Made by a program: the position numbers and the translations under genes. Of a DNA stretch of 54,505 nucleotides, positions 16,174-25,291 are shown piece by piece. Each line of letters starts with the position of its first letter. Positions within the stretch are counted from its first letter, which is position 1. The notes under the pieces are model-generated. The model had not been told where the DNA came from. It worked only from the letters and a program-made list of their open reading frames with translations, and did not search any database. This stretch comes from Nocardia cerradoensis NBRC 101014 (GTDB taxonomy: Bacteria; Actinomycetota; Actinomycetes; Mycobacteriales; Mycobacteriaceae): NCBI RefSeq assembly GCF_000308535.1, contig NZ_BAFW01000068.1:1-54505 (forward strand). Reading direction: 5' to 3'.

Positions 16174-18601
16174 CTTCGCGTTCCTGTTCGTCCGGGGTGT
16201 GGCCGGGCTGCGATCGCCGCCCCTGCCTGGTTCCGTTCTCGATGGCGGACATCAGGTCTCGTGCCTGTTCCGCCGAGCGCGGCCGCTGCGGGGACGCAGC
16301 GTCGGGTTGGGGGTCGTGCGCCAATTCCGGTGCCAGACTGGCCTGTCGGCGACGGCGGGGCAACGGTGGGCGAGCATCGCTGCCAGTGTAGGACGGACGC
16401 TGCGGGCTGCGACGCGCCGGTTGGTCGGTGGGTGTCGCGGGCAGCTCGGGGCGCGGCGGCGCCTCCCGCCGGGCCGGGGTGTCGGCCCAGCTCCGCTCGT
16501 CGGTGCTCGGCGCGCTGCCGGTGCGCGGGTAATCGGACCACGCCTGCGGTTGCGGCGAGGTCAGGGTCGCCAGCGACGTTGCCGCCGAAGTCGTCTCGGC
16601 CAACGGGATCGCCGGCATCTCACCGGTCATCGCGGGCTCGGGGCGGCGGCCGCCGAACCGTTCGGGCAGATGGTCGGCCAGCGGCGCATCGGCGGCGACG
16701 ACGGCGGTAGGCACCAGCACGATGGCGCGGATACCGCCGTAGTCGGATTCCGAGAGCCGCACCGAGATGCCGTGGCGGGCGCCCAGCTGGGCGACCACGA
16801 ACAGGCCCAGACGCGAATTGGCCGACAGCGTGGCGACACCGAAATCCGGTGGGTTGCGCAGCATCTCGTTGGCGCGTTCGAGTTCGTCGGCGGGCATGCC
16901 CATGCCCTGATCGCTGATCTCGATCGCCACACCCTTGCCGACCACGTTGCTGCTCACCTCGACCCGCGACTGCGGCGGGGAGAAGGAGGTGGCGTTGTCG
17001 ACCAGTTCGGCGAGCAGATGGATGAGGTCGGCGACGACGTTGCCGACGATGAACACCTGCGGCATCCGATGCGCGCGCACCCGCGCGTAGTCGAGGGTCT
17101 CACCGATCGCGCTGCGCACCAGTTCGACCAGCGGCACCGGGCGCCGCCACTGCCGGCCGGGTTCGCCGCCACCGAGGATGATCAGGTTCTCGGCGTTGCG
17201 GCGTTCGCGGGTGGCCAGGTGGTCGAGCCGGAAGAAGGTCTCGAGCAGGGCCGGATCCTCTTGGCGCTGTTCGGCTTCGTCGAGAATCTCGAGCTGGCGG
17301 TGCACCACGATCTGGCTGCGGTGCGCGATGTTGAGGAATACCGCGCGCACACCCTCGCGGGTGCGTGCCTCGGTGACCGCGGCGGAGACGGCCGCGGTAT
17401 GGGCACGGTTGAACGCGTTGGCCACCGAACCGATCTCGTCGTGACCGAAGTCCAGCCGGGCCGCTTCGGTCTCGGCGTCGATGTTCTCGCCCTCGCTCAG
17501 GCGGCGCATCGTCTCGGGCAGGCGAACCTCGGCCAGTGCGAGGGTTTCGGTGCGCAGCCGCTTGAGCCGCCCGATCAACCGGTTGGCCAGCCACAGCGAC
17601 AGCAGGAAGGCGATGATCGCGATCGCCAGCACGCCGGCACCGGCCCACAGCGAATTGGTCGCGGTGCGGTCGCCGTCGTCGACGGCGGTCTGGTTCGCGT
17701 GGTCGTTCTGGTACTGCCAGGCGGCGAGCAACTGATCGCCGAGCTGCTCGGCCGAGGTGCGCCAGTCGGCGAAACTCATCGGGGGCGGCGGCAATTCGCC
17801 GTTCTTGCCCGGCGCGGGCGGATGGATGAGGTAGTCCTCCATCGCTGCCAGTTGCTGCCAGGCCGGAGAGGCGAGCACGGTCTTGATCTTGTCCGCCGGG
17901 GGACCGGTGAGATCGGCGGCTAGCTGGGGGAGTTCGGTGCGGTAGTAGCCGACCAGATTGCGGTAGTCGTCACGCATCTGCCCGGCGAGGATCTGGCCGT
18001 TGAGTTCGGCGGCGGTCAGGGCGGCGCTGCGCGACATGCCCTCCATCGCGTGCAGTGTGCGCAGACCGCCGGCCAGCTGCTGGGCGACCGCGGCGTCGGG
18101 CGCGGTCGGAATGGTGAGATTGGTGCCGACGACGACGGCATCCAGAATGCGGTTGTAGATGGCGTAGGTCTCGGGAATCGGCAGCGCGCCCGCATCGATT
18201 CCGCCGCGGATAGCCGGAAGTTGCTTCTTGAGGGTTTCGAATCCGCCGGTGTCGTCACCCATCGGATTCGAACCGCTGGTCATCAGTTTGTTCTCGGTGG
18301 CGGCCAGGGCCTGCAGGGCATTGTCCACTCGCGTACGCGCCGCGCCGAGAGCGGCCGGGTCGCCGTGCTCACCGGCCAGATGCCACAGCGACAGCATCCG
18401 CTCCTGTTCCACCGCGGCGATCATCTCGCGAGTGTGCACATTGGCGTTGCCCAGGATCGATGCCCAGTCCTTGGCGTGTTGCCCCTCCCGTACCAGATAA
18501 CCCGCTGTGCCCACACCGATTCCGAGCAACGTCAAGCTCGGAATCACTGCGATGGCCAGGATGCGGGTCCGGATACCGAGCCTCGCTCTCAACATCGGCA
18601 C
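16151..18601 (-). CDS. cvnA: Conservon sensor histidine kinase-like protein CvnA
   Basis: An 816-residue membrane sensor. Layout: transmembrane segment about 15-36; extracellular nitrate/nitrite-sensing (NIT) type helical domain about 50-300; transmembrane segment about 318-341; HAMP about 342-410; a dimer helix region (NIAHRSQIVVHRQLEILD, about 424-441) in place of a classic phospho-acceptor box; and a HATPase domain about 500-640 with N-box ELVDNATSFSPP (531-542) and EISDQGMGMP (561-570). The last 150 residues are Pro/Arg-rich and probably disordered. Lacking a clear H-box it may work through CvnB-D rather than phosphotransfer. First gene of the operon. Confidence 0.92.
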   Translation of the reverse strand: MPMLRARLGIRTRILAIAVIPSLTLLGIGVGTAGYLVREGQHAKDWASILGNANVHTREMIAAVEQERMLSLWHLAGEHGDPAALGAARTRVDNALQALAATENKLMTSGSNPMGDDTGGFETLKKQLPAIRGGIDAGALPIPETYAIYNRILDAVVVGTNLTIPTAPDAAVAQQLAGGLRTLHAMEGMSRSAALTAAELNGQILAGQMRDDYRNLVGYYRTELPQLAADLTGPPADKIKTVLASPAWQQLAAMEDYLIHPPAPGKNGELPPPPMSFADWRTSAEQLGDQLLAAWQYQNDHANQTAVDDGDRTATNSLWAGAGVLAIAIIAFLLSLWLANRLIGRLKRLRTETLALAEVRLPETMRRLSEGENIDAETEAARLDFGHDEIGSVANAFNRAHTAAVSAAVTEARTREGVRAVFLNIAHRSQIVVHRQLEILDEAEQRQEDPALLETFFRLDHLATRERRNAENLIILGGGEPGRQWRRPVPLVELVRSAIGETLDYARVRAHRMPQVFIVGNVVADLIHLLAELVDNATSFSPPQSRVEVSSNVVGKGVAIEISDQGMGMPADELERANEMLRNPPDFGVATLSANSRLGLFVVAQLGARHGISVRLSESDYGGIRAIVLVPTAVVAADAPLADHLPERFGGRRPEPAMTGEMPAIPLAETTSAATSLATLTSPQPQAWSDYPRTGSAPSTDERSWADTPARREAPPRPELPATPTDQPARRSPQRPSYTGSDARPPLPRRRRQASLAPELAHDPQPDAASPQRPRSAEQARDLMSAIENGTRQGRRSQPGHTPDEQEREGDFFQRR

Positions 18602-18810
18602 AACATAACGGTCGATGTTTCAAACTTCAGGTCTGATACCACTGAGCGAGACCCGTGTTGACTTTCGTTGTCCGATATGAGTGTGCAGGTCACAGGTCTG
18701 TAGCTGGATGTGGTGAAGGTGACGTCCGCCGAACGATTGTGGCAAGTCACACGTTTGAACAGTGTTAGGTATAGCCGGGCTCGAATCCCGCTGTGAGGCA
18801 GCGAGTTCGG

Positions 18811-20034
18811 TCACCGGCCGGCCGGTGGGCGCCGGCGCGCGGCAAGCGCGAACAAAACGACCACGGCCGCGCATTCGACCGCGACCACCGTGGCGACCAG
18901 CGCCGAATGCGATGTGTCGGACAGGAATCCGGTGATCGCGCCGCCGGCGGCGGTCGCGGCGCCGAGAACGGCGGCGTAGATGCCGTAGGCGGTGGCGCGG
19001 CGATCGCCCGGCACCAGGTCGGCCACCACGGCACGCAGCGTGGATTCCTGCACACCGACTGTCGCACCCCACAGCAGCGCTCCCGCCAGCACCACGCCCG
19101 TGCCGCCGGCGAAACCGAAGACCGGCACCAGCGCCGTCGAAACCGGCAGAAGGAGCAGTGTTTTCGCGCCCACGCGGTCGTACAGCCAACCCGAGGCCAG
19201 GGCGGCCAGGGCGTCGGCGGCCATGGCCGCGGCGTAGACCACCGGTACCGCCGCCGTCGTGAACACCCCGGCCGCCACCATATGCAGCGACAGCACACCG
19301 TAGGTGGTCGCACCGAGCATCGAGACGGCGGTGAACAGGCAATACAGCCAGAACTGCCGGGGCAGTGGAACTCTCGCGATGCCGGGCCGAGGCGCCGCGG
19401 CCGGTTCGTATCGCGCCGGATCGGGGACGCGAATGCGGATGCGCACCAACAACAGCAGCGTCGCCGCACCCGGTATCGCGAGCATCGTGAGGGCGGGAGT
19501 GAAATCATCGCCGGTCGCGGCGAGAACCGCCGCGACGGTCAGCGGCCCGGCGACCGCGCCGACCTGATCGAGCGCCTCGTGGACGGCGAAGCCACGACCA
19601 CGCCCGGTGACCGCGGTGGCATGCGAGAGCAACGTGTCCTTGGCCGGGCTGCGCACCGCCTTGCCGACCCGTTCGGCGATCACCAAGGCGGCCGCCACCC
19701 ACAACACCCCCGCCACACCCAGCAGCGGGACGCTGACCACGGTGAGCACATACCCCGAGATGGTCCACGCCCAGAACCGCCTGGTCCGATCGGTGAGCGG
19801 GCCGGACACCAGACGCAGCACCAGCGCGGCCGCCTCACCCACCCCGGTCACCACGCCCACGACGAATCCGGACGCACCCAGCGACCCCAGAAGCGGCCCG
19901 GTGATCGACCGCGCCCCTTCGTACACGAAATCCGCCAGCAAGCTGACGATGCCGAACCGGACGACGAAACCCCAGGCGCTCAGCGGCGGCGCCGCGTCCG
20001 GTGCCGCCCGTGCCTCCGCCCGCCGAGCCGCCAT
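18811..20034 (-). CDS. MFS transporter, 12-segment
   Basis: A 407-residue major facilitator with twelve hydrophobic segments and the MFS motif A-like loops SGPLTDRTRRFW (near 72-83) and SGWLYDRVGAK (near 278-288). ATG at 20034 is set by GGAGGC five to ten bases upstream; the frame extends further but without a ribosome binding site. It is divergent from gabD2 and transcribed toward the conservon, 209 bases from cvnA. The substrate cannot be read from sequence; drug or metabolite efflux is usual for such lone genes. Confidence 0.85.
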   Translation of the reverse strand: MAARRAEARAAPDAAPPLSAWGFVVRFGIVSLLADFVYEGARSITGPLLGSLGASGFVVGVVTGVGEAAALVLRLVSGPLTDRTRRFWAWTISGYVLTVVSVPLLGVAGVLWVAAALVIAERVGKAVRSPAKDTLLSHATAVTGRGRGFAVHEALDQVGAVAGPLTVAAVLAATGDDFTPALTMLAIPGAATLLLLVRIRIRVPDPARYEPAAAPRPGIARVPLPRQFWLYCLFTAVSMLGATTYGVLSLHMVAAGVFTTAAVPVVYAAAMAADALAALASGWLYDRVGAKTLLLLPVSTALVPVFGFAGGTGVVLAGALLWGATVGVQESTLRAVVADLVPGDRRATAYGIYAAVLGAATAAGGAITGFLSDTSHSALVATVVAVECAAVVVLFALAARRRPPAGR

Positions 20035-20273
20035 GAACCGCCTCCGGTCGTCGCCGATCTGCCGCCGCCCCGAACGGCTCCATGATCGCATCGGATCGCC
20101 GCCGGAGCAGGCGAACGCCCGCTGAAACGCGCCGATCCAGCGCCTGCGCCGCAGCGTGGCGCATCCTGGCGAACTCGGTGGCAATATCCGTCCCAGGGCG
20201 GAGATATGCCCGCGCGGTGCGCGGTAGATTATGTGTATCGGAGGGTTACATTACTCACAAGTAGGAGGCGACG

Positions 20274-21827
20274 ATGCCCGTACCGGAAGCTGCGGTGTTC
20301 GAGCGTCTGCGGGCGTTCGCGTCCGTCGACGATGCCCGTGACCACGCGAACAAGACCATCGCCGAGACGTTCACCGGGCGGCCGCTGGGCGAGGTGCCGG
20401 TGGGGACCGCCGACGATGTGAGCGCCGCGTTCACCCGCGCCCGCGCCGCCCAGGCGGACTGGGCGAAACGCACGCCGAAGGAGCGGGCGGCGGTGCTGGA
20501 ACGTTTCCGCGACCTGATCATCAGCGAACGCGACTCTCTGATGGACGTCATCCAGGCCGAAACCGGCAAAGCCCGGTGGGCGGCGCAGGAAGAGATCCTG
20601 GGCATGATGTTCGCGGCCCGCTACTTCTCGCGCGTGGCGCCGAAGCTGCTGGCGCCGCATTCGGTGCCGGGCGCGTTCCCGGTGCTGAACCGCGCGCAGG
20701 TGCGCACCCAGCCCAAGGGCGTGGTCGGCGTCATCGCGCCGTGGAACTATCCGATGGTGCTGTCGATCGGCGATGCGATCCCGGCGCTGCTGGCCGGCAA
20801 CGCGGTCGTGGTCAAACCCGACAGCCAGACCCCGTTCTCGTCGCTGGCGAGCGTGGAACTGCTGCTGCGTGCGGGACTGCCCCGCGATGTGCTGCAGGTG
20901 ATTCCGGGACCGGGCGGCGTGGTCGGCACCGCGATCGTCGACCAGTGCGACTACCTGATGTTCACCGGCTCCTCGGCCACCGGGCGCGAGCTGGCCCAGC
21001 AGTGCGGTAAGCGGCTGATCGGATTCTCGGCCGAACTCGGCGGCAAGAATCCGATGATCGTGACTCGCGGCGCGAATCTGGACAAGGTCGCCAAGGCGGC
21101 GGTGCGCGCCTGCTTCTCCAACGCCGGCCAGCTGTGTATCTCGATCGAGCGGATCTACGTCGAGCAGTCGATCGCGGCGGAGTTCAGCGAGAAGTTCGTG
21201 AAGGCGGTCGGGGCCGCGAAACTCGGTGCGGCCTACGACTTCTCGACCGATATCGGCAGCCTGATCTCACCGGCGCAGCTCGAGACGGTCACCAAGCACG
21301 TCGCCGACGCCACGTCCAAGGGCGCCGAAATTCTCGCCGGCGGCAACGCCCGGCCCGATCTGGGCCCGCTGTTCTTCGAGCCCACGGTCCTGAGCAATGT
21401 CACCGACGAGATGGAATGCGGCCGCAACGAAACCTTCGGCCCGCTGGTCTCGATCTATCCGGTCGCCGACGTGGAGGAGGCGATCGCCCGCGCCAACGAC
21501 ACCGAATACGGGCTCAACGCCAGCGTGTGGGCGAGCAGTGCGTCCGAGGGTCAGGCCATTGCGGCCCGGCTGCGCACCGGGACCGTCTGTGTCGACGAGG
21601 GTTACGCACCGGCGTGGGGGAGCACCGGCGCCCCGATGGGCGGTATGGGGATCTCCGGGGTCGGTCGCCGCCACGGTCCCGACGGACTGCTGAAGTTCAC
21701 CGAACCACAAACGGTGGTCGTCACTCGCGGAATGAATCTGGATGCGCCGCTGGGCATTCCGCAGTCGAAGTGGCAGGCGTTGCTGATGATGCTGGCGCGC
21801 AGCTTCCGCTTCCTGCCCGGGCGCTGA
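20274..21827 (+). CDS. gabD2: Succinate-semialdehyde dehydrogenase, GabD2 type
   Basis: A 517-residue NADP-dependent aldehyde dehydrogenase that fits mycobacterial GabD2 (518 residues) along its whole length. Active-site residues: Asn158 in APWNYP, Glu254 in FSAELGGKNP and Cys288 in NAGQLCIS. GabD2 oxidises succinic semialdehyde to succinate and links 2-oxoglutarate or GABA metabolism to the TCA cycle. ATG at 20274 follows AGGAGG with a 5-base spacer. It stands alone between a divergent MFS gene and a strong hairpin. Confidence 0.9.
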   Translation: MPVPEAAVFERLRAFASVDDARDHANKTIAETFTGRPLGEVPVGTADDVSAAFTRARAAQADWAKRTPKERAAVLERFRDLIISERDSLMDVIQAETGKARWAAQEEILGMMFAARYFSRVAPKLLAPHSVPGAFPVLNRAQVRTQPKGVVGVIAPWNYPMVLSIGDAIPALLAGNAVVVKPDSQTPFSSLASVELLLRAGLPRDVLQVIPGPGGVVGTAIVDQCDYLMFTGSSATGRELAQQCGKRLIGFSAELGGKNPMIVTRGANLDKVAKAAVRACFSNAGQLCISIERIYVEQSIAAEFSEKFVKAVGAAKLGAAYDFSTDIGSLISPAQLETVTKHVADATSKGAEILAGGNARPDLGPLFFEPTVLSNVTDEMECGRNETFGPLVSIYPVADVEEAIARANDTEYGLNASVWASSASEGQAIAARLRTGTVCVDEGYAPAWGSTGAPMGGMGISGVGRRHGPDGLLKFTEPQTVVVTRGMNLDAPLGIPQSKWQALLMMLARSFRFLPGR

Positions 21828-21833
21828 GCCGGA

Positions 21834-21866
21834 CGGGTCGGTCACCGGGCAGCGGTGACCGACCCG
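21834..21866. terminator. Bidirectional hairpin terminator between gabD2 and lipoprotein gene
   Basis: A perfect 14-bp stem (CGGGTCGGTCACCG at 21834-21847, complement at 21853-21866) with a 5-base loop. It fills the 44-base gap between two convergent genes and can serve both. Confidence 0.85.
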
Positions 21867-21871
21867 CGCGC

Positions 21872-22207
21872 TCACTGGTTGAAGAAGATTCCGGTCAGAT
21901 TCGCGTTCTTGATCGGCGTATCGGCGTTGCGCTGGTTGGCGCACAGGAAATCGACCGCCGTCATGGTGGCGTCGACCTGGGTGCCGGCGGGCTCGTGATC
22001 GTTGTTCGTCTGCTGCTTCACGAATTTGGTGATCGTGACCCGCTTGGTGTCGGCGTCCTGTTTGACATAGTCGCTGCACGGGGTGTCGCCACCCTTGTTG
22101 ATCGCGCGCTGCACGTCCGAGCATCCACTCAGCAGGCCCGCGGTCACCGTGGCCGCTGCGATGGTGCCGAACAGCGCGGCGATGCTGCGATGGGCCCTGG
22201 ATGTCAT
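21872..22207 (-). CDS. Small exported lipoprotein, HdeA-like periplasmic domain
   Basis: A 111-residue lipoprotein. The signal sequence ends in the lipobox LSGC (Cys29), so the protein should be lipid-anchored outside the cytoplasmic membrane. The mature part has two cysteines about 45 residues apart (PCSDYVKQDAD and VDFLCANQRN), the spacing and helical pattern of HdeA/HdeB-type acid-stress chaperones; that resemblance is weak and only suggestive. ATG at 22207 is supported by GAGGAG seven bases upstream. It is divergent from the M50 peptidase gene. Confidence 0.75.
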   Translation of the reverse strand: MTSRAHRSIAALFGTIAAATVTAGLLSGCSDVQRAINKGGDTPCSDYVKQDADTKRVTITKFVKQQTNNDHEPAGTQVDATMTAVDFLCANQRNADTPIKNANLTGIFFNQ

Positions 22208-22330
22208 CTGTTCTCCTCGTCGAGGCCGCGTGCCGGGCCGATCCCGGCAATTCGACCGCAAGCCTAAGCGTTCACCGGCCGAATACCCCGTCGTATCCGG
22301 CCGAATCGGACGGACCGCTACCCTACGGCG

Positions 22331-23071
22331 GTGCAGCTGTCTCGAACGGCCGATGCGGTGTCGTCGGTAACCGATAGATTGACGACGATCTCCCCACAGC
22401 CGCCGGTATGGGTGGTGCTGGCGACGGCTGCCGTGGCGGCGGCGGTGGTGCTCTATCGGCCGGTATGGCGAGTGCTGCGGACATGTGTGACGATCGCCCA
22501 CGAGATCGGCCACGCGGTGGTCGCGATCTGCACGGGCCGCACCCTGAGCGGTATCCGGCTGCATTCGGACACCTCGGGTGTGACCGTATCCCGCGGCAAG
22601 CCACGCGGTTTCGGGATGGTGCTGACCACCCTGGCGGGCTATCCGGCTCCCTCGGCGGTCGGGCTCGGATTCGCGATACTGCTCGGCACCGGACGCCAGA
22701 CGCTGATGCTGTGGATTCTCATCGCGGCGCTGGTGGTGTTGATCGTGGTGATCCGCAACCTGTTCGGCTTCCTCGCCGTGATCTGCGCCGGCGGCGCCGC
22801 CTTCGCGGTGTCCTGGTACGGAACGGCGGTGTGGCAGGGCGTGTTCGGCTATGTGGTGACCTGGTTCCTGCTGTTCGGCGGGGTGCGCGCGGTGATCGAA
22901 CTGTGGCAGGTGTCGGTGCGCGGCGACGGATCCGATGCCGACCAGCTGGCGTGGCTCACCCACATTCCGGCGCGGCTGTGGGTCCTCGTGTTCGGCCTGC
23001 TCACCCTCGCGGCACTGGTCGTGGGGGCAGGTGAGCTGCTCGGAATTCAGCTCGGCGGCACGGCCGCCTGA
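22331..23071 (+). CDS. M50B-type membrane metalloprotease
   Basis: A 246-residue integral membrane protein with the zinc-binding motif HEIGHA (residues 57-62, just after the first transmembrane segment) and further hydrophobic segments; this matches the M50B intramembrane metalloprotease-like group. The second-site motif NxxPxxxxDG of classic site-2 proteases is not evident, as is common in this actinobacterial subgroup. GTG at 22331 is the first start in frame with a plausible upstream GGCGG. Its 3' end overlaps the convergent MerR gene by 25 bases. The substrate is unknown. Confidence 0.8.
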   Translation: MQLSRTADAVSSVTDRLTTISPQPPVWVVLATAAVAAAVVLYRPVWRVLRTCVTIAHEIGHAVVAICTGRTLSGIRLHSDTSGVTVSRGKPRGFGMVLTTLAGYPAPSAVGLGFAILLGTGRQTLMLWILIAALVVLIVVIRNLFGFLAVICAGGAAFAVSWYGTAVWQGVFGYVVTWFLLFGGVRAVIELWQVSVRGDGSDADQLAWLTHIPARLWVLVFGLLTLAALVVGAGELLGIQLGGTAA

Positions 23072-23448
23072 AAGGTTCGGGGTAGCGCCGCACGTGCGGC
23101 GGCGGTTTCCGCGGTGGTGATGGTCTGCCGCAGCACGTCTCTGGCCGTGTCGATCTCGGCCGATCGCTGGTCGAGGACGCGCAGCTGGGCGCGGAGCGCG
23201 TCCAAGACGCCGGGACAGGGCAGTACCGCGGCCGCAGCGTCGGTGCAGGGAAGTATCTGGCGGATGATACGGGTCGGGAGACCGGCCGCGAGCAGAGCCC
23301 GAATTCGCAGGACCGTCGTGGTGGCGGTCTCGTCATAGGTCCGGTACCCGTTGGACCGGCGCTCGGAATGGAGCAGCCCCGCCCGTTCGTAATAGCGCAG
23401 GAGGCGTTCGCTGGTTCCGGTCCGCTTGGCCAGTTCTCCGATGAGCAC
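23047..23448 (-). CDS. MerR family transcriptional regulator
   Basis: A 133-residue MerR-type regulator. The winged helix-turn-helix is at residues 1-70 (IGELAKRTGTSERLLRYYERAGLL), followed by the dimerisation helix. The C-terminal part holds cysteines in LPCTDAAAAVLPCPG, a pattern found in a common actinobacterial MerR group; these could sense metal or redox state, but this is inference. GTG at 23448 is supported by AGAGGAAAG upstream. A MerR-type operator lies 17 bases upstream, in the region shared with the divergent amidohydrolase gene. Confidence 0.88.
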   Translation of the reverse strand: MLIGELAKRTGTSERLLRYYERAGLLHSERRSNGYRTYDETATTTVLRIRALLAAGLPTRIIRQILPCTDAAAAVLPCPGVLDALRAQLRVLDQRSAEIDTARDVLRQTITTAETAAARAALPRTFQAAVPPS

Positions 23449-23464
23449 CGTCTTTCCTCTCGGG

Positions 23465-23487
23465 CTTGACCTTCCAACAGTGTCAAG
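23465..23487. promoter_or_regulatory. MerR-type operator/promoter
   Basis: Perfect inverted repeat CTTGAC/GTCAAG with an 11-base spacer. On the minus strand it contains TTGACA, a perfect -35 for merR; on the plus strand TTGACC could serve the amidohydrolase gene. MerR operators usually sit between -35 and -10 with such arms. Confidence 0.65.
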
Positions 23488-23546
23488 GAGCAACAGTGGG
23501 CCTGCCCTGCCGCATTCCAGCGGCCCGCTCTCTCCTGGAGGAACCT

Positions 23547-24335
23547 TTGATCATCGATGCCCACAGTCATGTCCACGACCCGGTCGAAAGCCACCTCGCC
23601 GCTCTGGACGATGCGGGAGTGGATCGCGCTGTGCTCTTCGGGACCAGACCGCATCCGGAGCGGGCCGTCGATCTTGTATCACTACGCCGTGAGATGGGCG
23701 TTCTCGACAGCGCTCTGGCGGGCGGTGAGAACAGCCTCGACAGATATCGCACCGCCTGGGCAGAGCTTCACGAGGCCCTGGCCGCGCACCCGAGCCGGTT
23801 CATCGGGTTCGGCTCCATACCGGTGGACCTGCCCGCGGAGGACATCGCCGTTCTGATCGACCGCGAGGTGGTGGGACGCGGACTGCGCGGCATCGGGGAA
23901 CTTACCCCTGCCGCGGGTGAGGCAGCCCGGATCGAGCCCGTGCTCGCCGCGGCGCACGACCACGGCGGGCTGCCGGTCGTGGTCCATGGATCTGCCCCCA
24001 CCACTGGCGAAGACCTGCGCACGCTGTCCCGTCTCGCGGCGCGATACCCGGCGGTTCCGCTGGTGGTCAGCCAACTCGGCGGCACGAACTGGATGGCGGC
24101 GATCGAAATGGTGAAGGACACACCGAGTATGTATCTGGAATTGTCCACAGCCAACATCATTTTCGCGGTGCGGCTCGCCATCCGCGAAATTCCGGAGCGA
24201 ACGTTGTTCGGCTCGGATGCTCCCTACGGCGATCCGGTGCTCGCCCGCACGACCGTAGAACGGGTCACCCCTCCCGGTGAGGTGCGTGACTTGGTGCTCG
24301 GAGGAAACCTGGGACAGCTCTTGGGCATTCTCTGA
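23547..24335 (+). CDS. Amidohydrolase-2 family metal-dependent hydrolase
   Basis: A 262-residue TIM-barrel hydrolase of the amidohydrolase-2 group. The metal site begins with DAHSHVH at residues 4-10, has a mid-barrel His in VVHGSAP (near 154) and a C-terminal FGSDAPYGDP (near 229-238) carrying the catalytic Asp. TTG at 23547 is chosen because GGAGG ends five bases before it and the protein then starts, as usual, right at the metal motif; GTG at 23496 would add 17 unlikely residues. Divergent from the MerR gene with the operator between them, so it is probably the regulated target. The substrate (lactone, decarboxylation substrate or similar) is unknown. Confidence 0.85.
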   Translation: MIIDAHSHVHDPVESHLAALDDAGVDRAVLFGTRPHPERAVDLVSLRREMGVLDSALAGGENSLDRYRTAWAELHEALAAHPSRFIGFGSIPVDLPAEDIAVLIDREVVGRGLRGIGELTPAAGEAARIEPVLAAAHDHGGLPVVVHGSAPTTGEDLRTLSRLAARYPAVPLVVSQLGGTNWMAAIEMVKDTPSMYLELSTANIIFAVRLAIREIPERTLFGSDAPYGDPVLARTTVERVTPPGEVRDLVLGGNLGQLLGIL

Positions 24336-24343
24336 ACCGCCCA

Positions 24344-24387
24344 GCCGCCCGGCGACCGTGCGGGGCACCGACCAGGCGTCGGGCGGC
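24344..24387. terminator. Weak inverted repeat between convergent genes
   Basis: GCCGCCCG at 24344-24351 pairs with CGGGCGGC at 24380-24387, 8 bp with a 28-base loop. It lies in the 70-base gap between the amidohydrolase and Sel1-type genes and may serve as a terminator. Confidence 0.35.
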
Positions 24388-24405
24388 GGCGCGGCATTCG
24401 ACGGC

Positions 24406-25197
24406 TCAATGATCCTGAGCCTGCGCACGCCACCGCCGGGCCGCATCCGGATCACCCCGGCGCTCCAGCACTTCCGCGAGACCGGCCATCGCGCGCGAAT
24501 CGCCCTGTTCGGCCGCCAGGCGCCACCAGCGTTGCGCCTCGTCGAATTCGCGTGTCCGATAACCGAGTACACCCAGATCATAGGCCGCTGCGGTATGTCC
24601 GAGATCGGCCGCCTGGCGCCACATCCGCCGGGCCCGGTCGACGTCGCCGCGAGTGTGCGCCTCCACTCCGAGGTGATAGAGCGTGGCGCGGAAGCGGTCC
24701 TGCTCACCACCGGCGTCGACGGAGACGGTCATCGCGACCACCAATTCCTCGAAATCGGGATCCCCGACCCCGGTACTGCAGCGCAGCAGCATCGAATCGG
24801 CCGCGCCGCGTTCGATGACGAGTCCGTAGTTGCCCGTCCAGGATTCGACCGCGCCCGTGGCCGTCATCCAGACCGGGGTGAGGGTGTAGGCGGCCGCCGG
24901 GCCGGTTCCCGACAGGTGTAGATCGGTCCCTTCGGCGAGGGCATCGCTCCACACGTCGACGCCCGGCAGCCGGTGCCCGCGCAACGTCGCATATCCGTCG
25001 ATCACCGAAACCCCGATGCCCAGTCCGAGCAATCCCGGCGGCGGTGCCGCGGCGTGCAGCACCAACCGCACCACCGTCGTTTCGGCGCCCAGGCGCTGCG
25101 AGTACATCGGGTGGACAGTGACACCATGCCAGCCGACCGGCTCGGTGCCCGGATATCGCTCGGCCAGGGGACGATTCGCCTCACCGGTATCGGCCAT
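24406..25197 (-). CDS. Tetratricopeptide/Sel1-like repeat protein
   Basis: A 263-residue cytosolic-looking protein without a signal peptide. The N-terminal 180 residues form a beta-rich domain I do not recognise; the C-terminal 80 residues hold two to three Sel1/TPR-like repeats (RMWRQAADLGHTAAAYDLG, RWWRLAAEQGDSRAMAGLAE), a protein-protein interaction module. ATG at 25197 is preferred, with AAAGGCGG upstream; a longer frame to 25248 exists. No partner is indicated by the neighbours. Confidence 0.75.
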   Translation of the reverse strand: MADTGEANRPLAERYPGTEPVGWHGVTVHPMYSQRLGAETTVVRLVLHAAAPPPGLLGLGIGVSVIDGYATLRGHRLPGVDVWSDALAEGTDLHLSGTGPAAAYTLTPVWMTATGAVESWTGNYGLVIERGAADSMLLRCSTGVGDPDFEELVVAMTVSVDAGGEQDRFRATLYHLGVEAHTRGDVDRARRMWRQAADLGHTAAAYDLGVLGYRTREFDEAQRWWRLAAEQGDSRAMAGLAEVLERRGDPDAARRWRAQAQDH

Positions 25198-25291
25198 CGC
25201 GCCGCCTTTCGCCGTAGCCGTAGGGGGAATCGATGCGTTGCCGCGCACACCGTAGTCCCTGCGACCGGAAAATGGTGCCGAACTGTCGGTT

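Noticed and set aside
16160..17923. Plus-strand frame of 587 codons opposite cvnA
   Set aside because: Antisense to a complete sensor with HATPase motifs; no recognisable domain.
18776..18790. tRNA T-arm-like sequence CGGG-CTCGAAT-CCCG downstream of the MFS gene
   Set aside because: The loop starts with C rather than T, and no matching acceptor or anticodon stem is found in the 70 bases before it; probably chance.
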